Shown here in pieces: positions 61,957-64,000 of a stretch of DNA of 64,000 bases (within the stretch, counting starts at the first letter, position 1; each line of letters starts with the position of its first letter). The position numbers and the translations under genes were made by a program. The notes under the pieces were generated by a model. The model searched no databases, was not told the DNA's origin, and worked only from the letters and a program-made list of their open reading frames with translations. The stretch spans positions 5,828,001 to 5,892,000 of the forward strand of contig NZ_JAMLFW010000001.1 in the NCBI RefSeq assembly GCF_024256385.1. Direction: 5' to 3'. This stretch comes from Anatilimnocola floriformis. Its GTDB lineage: Bacteria > Planctomycetota > Planctomycetia > Pirellulales > Pirellulaceae.

Positions 61957-63324
61957 CTACCTACGAAACGTCTGCCGCACATCCGGCCGATTTAAACAGA
62001 TCAATGACCAGATCGCAGCGGGCATTCCCATCGGACTGGCGCAGGGAAACAGGGCAATCCACGCGCCGATTTGAGCCATTTGCAATCCCCGTCGCTGCAG
62101 TTGCTGGATCGAACCAAAAATAATCGCACCCTGCATCGCCAGAAACAGCAGCGTGATGACGCCCCAAATTAAATTGTGCGTCAGCGCAGCCATCACGATG
62201 TTGCGAAAGATTTGGGCCGTGGTGGCCAGCATCATCGCGGCCCGCAACCCGCTGTAAGCACACTGCAAAAAATAAAGCAAATAGAACAAGGCAAACGGGG
62301 CCGTCACAACCAATTGAATGATCGCAGGAATGTGGATGGCCGTGGTGACGCTCGTCGCATTGGCGCCGGCACTCGTTGCATGGGCAGGCTGCGAGAAACC
62401 TCCCTTCGATTCTCCGAACGGAGTTGGGCTGAAACCGCCGCCGCCAAACAAATCGCCACCACCAACGGCGCCGCCCAAGGGCGCCAAAGGTGCGAGCGGG
62501 GTCAGCGGAGTAAGACCCGCTGGCGCTGCCGCAGCGCTGGCAGGCACTGGCGTGTCGCCGAATAAATTACCACCTCCGACTGGCGCAGCTCCGAGCGGAG
62601 TGAGTGGCGTGAGCGGAGTAAGTGCTTGAATCGGCGCTAACTGCGCCAGTGGTGCGACTTCGTCGGGCATCACTTCACAAAGCACAGGCTCTTCGACCGC
62701 GGGCTGTGGCGCAACTACCGGAGCCGGTATCGGCTTTGGCTTTGGAATCGATTGCGGCATTGCCGCTGGCTGAGGCACCGCGGTTGGTTGTGGAGTTGTC
62801 GTTGGTTGTGGTGGCGCAGCCGGTTTCGGTTTCGGCTTCGGTGGCAGTAAATCGGCCGCCGTCGGCTTGGGCTTCTTAGGAGGAGTCGCGGTTGGCGCGA
62901 CCGCCAACGATTCCATTCCCGGCGCTACACCTCGCTGCAAATCGCCGAACGGATCGCCACCGTCGCTGAAAAGCGCCGCCGCTGGTGCGACAGCCGGTTT
63001 CTCGGCAACCGACTTGAGCGGGTTTGCCAGCGGGATCAGCACGATCTCGGTGCAGTGCGGGCATCTCCCTTTCTTCCCTGCCGTCGCCCGGGGCGTGCGC
63101 ACCACTTGGCCGCAGAAGTTGCAAAAGAACTCAATCGGCCCGGCATCACCCTCAGCCGCAACGGGTTTGGGCGCAACTGCTTTCGCCGCTGCGGACGGAG
63201 CGGTGGGGGCGGCCGGAATCACCACCACAGCCTGGCAGCTGGGACATTTTCCCTTTTTGCCAGCCGCAGCATCGGGGGTGCGAACCACTTGGCTGCACTG
63301 CGGGCACGGAAATTCGATCGTCAT
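61957..63324 (-). CDS. Double zinc-ribbon, Pro-rich membrane protein
   Basis: The product has 455 residues. It starts MTIEFPCPQCSQVVRTPDAA and has two zinc ribbons: C7/C10 with C27/C30, then C68/C71 with C88/C91, each ending CPSC or CPHC. A Pro/Ala/Lys-rich region (about 100-320) follows, including LTPLTPLTPL and LTPLTPLAPLAPL repeats. Four helices occupy the C-terminus (about 340-440). The duplicated ribbon and the shared MTIEF start tie it to the gene at 61069. The function is unknown. Confidence 0.78.
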   Translation of the reverse strand: MTIEFPCPQCSQVVRTPDAAAGKKGKCPSCQAVVVIPAAPTAPSAAAKAVAPKPVAAEGDAGPIEFFCNFCGQVVRTPRATAGKKGRCPHCTEIVLIPLANPLKSVAEKPAVAPAAALFSDGGDPFGDLQRGVAPGMESLAVAPTATPPKKPKPTAADLLPPKPKPKPAAPPQPTTTPQPTAVPQPAAMPQSIPKPKPIPAPVVAPQPAVEEPVLCEVMPDEVAPLAQLAPIQALTPLTPLTPLGAAPVGGGNLFGDTPVPASAAAAPAGLTPLTPLAPLAPLGGAVGGGDLFGGGGFSPTPFGESKGGFSQPAHATSAGANATSVTTAIHIPAIIQLVVTAPFALFYLLYFLQCAYSGLRAAMMLATTAQIFRNIVMAALTHNLIWGVITLLFLAMQGAIIFGSIQQLQRRGLQMAQIGAWIALFPCASPMGMPAAIWSLICLNRPDVRQTFRR

Positions 63325-63459
63325 TTGCCGCCGCTACCGCCGTGATAATTCGTCAGGAAAAACGTACCACCATCCTAATTGCCAATCCCCCCGCCAGGTA
63401 GCGCTTTCAGAAGCCGGAGGACTGAATACCGATTCCTGACCGCGGCTCTTCCCGCTTCC

Positions 63460-63487
63460 TTCACTTCCCGCCGAACTACGCTAGAAT
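63460..63487 (+). promoter_or_regulatory. Candidate ssrA promoter
   Basis: TTCACT (63460-63465) and TAGAAT (63482-63487) with a 16-base spacer lie about 50 bases before the mature 5' end, as expected for a precursor trimmed by RNase P. The -35 is weak. Confidence 0.35.
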
Positions 63488-63537
63488 GCAACCTGCGGAT
63501 CACTGGTCTAAGCGGCCGGAGTAACGTCCGCAGCTTC

Positions 63538-63895
63538 GGGGGCGAACTGGATTCGACCGGGTCGCTAGAAGCGTCAGTGGCGTGTCGTGGTTGATCTGTT
63601 GGCCACGTTAAAAGCAGATCACACTTTACTTGCCGAGAGCAATCTCAGCCTTGCAGCCTAGTTAAATAGTCTGCACGGATTGCGGGTCTTCGCCGGAGAG
63701 ACCCAAAAATCCGTTGCCAATTCCGGTTCGCCGCGGGTCATGCTCGAAACGCCCGCGGTTCAATAAGTCTCGAGCTGGTCAAACGGGTAGTGCGCAGTCA
63801 GACGCCCCGGGCGACGACAATTAAATTGATTGCTACACACGTAGAAGCTGCCGTGGAAAGATCGCGGGACGCGGGTTCAATTCCCGCCGCCTCCA
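63538..63895 (+). ncRNA. ssrA: tmRNA
   Basis: The 5' end GGGGGCGAACTGGATTCGAC and the 3' T-arm (GCGGG, TTCAATT, CCCGC) with acceptor strand CGCCTCC pair as a 7-bp acceptor stem with one G-U. The terminal CCA is not encoded. The tag reads from GCA at 63614 to TAG at 63659-63661: ADHTLLAESNLSLAA, ending in the LAA that marks tmRNA tags. It is a one-piece tmRNA of about 358 bases that frees stalled ribosomes with SmpB. Confidence 0.95.
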
Positions 63896-63898
63896 CTC

Positions 63899-63930
63899 AG
63901 GCACCTCTGTGACAGGGGGTGCCTTTTTTT
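63899..63930 (+). terminator. Rho-independent terminator of ssrA
   Basis: AGGCACC (63899-63905) pairs with GGTGCCT (63918-63924), and seven T's end at 63930. It starts 4 bases after the mature 3' end of the tmRNA. Confidence 0.9.
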
Positions 63931-64000
63931 GTTCCTGGGTGTCAGAAGGTGCAACGTGAGAAGGGTTTAGGTCCGGAGCATCATCAGCGTTTTTCGGTGT

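Overview
The window is about 64 kb of GC-rich chromosomal DNA from a planctomycete, most likely a member of the Pirellulales. This is inferred from gene content, not from any search. The indicators are a secreted protein with an N-terminal LEER-type signature and C-terminal dockerin repeats, DUF5690- and DUF6677-type membrane proteins, very large secreted proteins of unknown function, MTIEF/zinc-ribbon membrane proteins, and short inverted repeats between many genes. No prophage, transposase, rRNA, tRNA or CRISPR array was seen. There is one tmRNA gene at the right end.

Layout. 0-6 kb (minus strand): the start of a cytochrome P450, a BaiN-type flavoprotein, two membrane proteins, leuC-leuD and a secreted HEAT-repeat protein. 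6-7.9 kb: accessory small genes and a repeat-bearing spacer. 7.9-12 kb (plus): an oligopeptide ABC transporter (binding protein plus two permeases, no ATPases). It ends at a perfect 37-bp inverted repeat facing the next block. 12.1-22 kb (minus): two overlapping giant genes (1146 and 2159 codons). 22.4-25.4 kb: an M64-like metallopeptidase with dockerin repeats. 25.4-27.7 kb: an orphan OppC permease and a Tat-exported metallophosphoesterase. 28.2-33.2 kb: a divergent phosphonate-degradation cluster. 33.3-43.3 kb: trmL, thioredoxin, a MATE pump, argC-argJ, terC, a BAM/GIDE-like ankyrin protein and an iron alcohol dehydrogenase. 43.3-53.3 kb: a DUF900 lipoprotein, a polytopic membrane protein, a YbaK-type deacylase, an HEAAH peptidase with LRRs, a creatininase-family amidohydrolase, a HEPN-like protein and a membrane-anchored protein. 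53.3-57.3 kb: cimA with a candidate attenuator leader, an MFS transporter and a SpoU methyltransferase. 57.6-63.9 kb: a Cys/Tyr-rich secreted protein, an M48 peptidase, two zinc-ribbon membrane proteins and ssrA.

How genes work together. cimA and leuCD belong to the citramalate/leucine branch of branched-chain amino-acid synthesis. argC and argJ belong to arginine synthesis. The phosphonate cluster would convert aminoethylphosphonate-type compounds to phosphonoacetaldehyde (FAD oxidoreductase) and then to acetaldehyde plus phosphate (PhnX). A PhnZ-like HD oxygenase, a dehydrogenase and a transporter lie alongside.

The strongest candidates for something undescribed are two. (1) The giant gene pair encodes three copies of one roughly 1000-residue secreted module, each ending in a three-helix membrane anchor; two copies are fused in one gene with the remnant of a signal peptide between them. 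(2) The cimA leader has a TTGACA promoter, a short ORF with two Ile-Ile pairs and a 13-bp terminator hairpin just before cimA, which fits ribosome-mediated attenuation.
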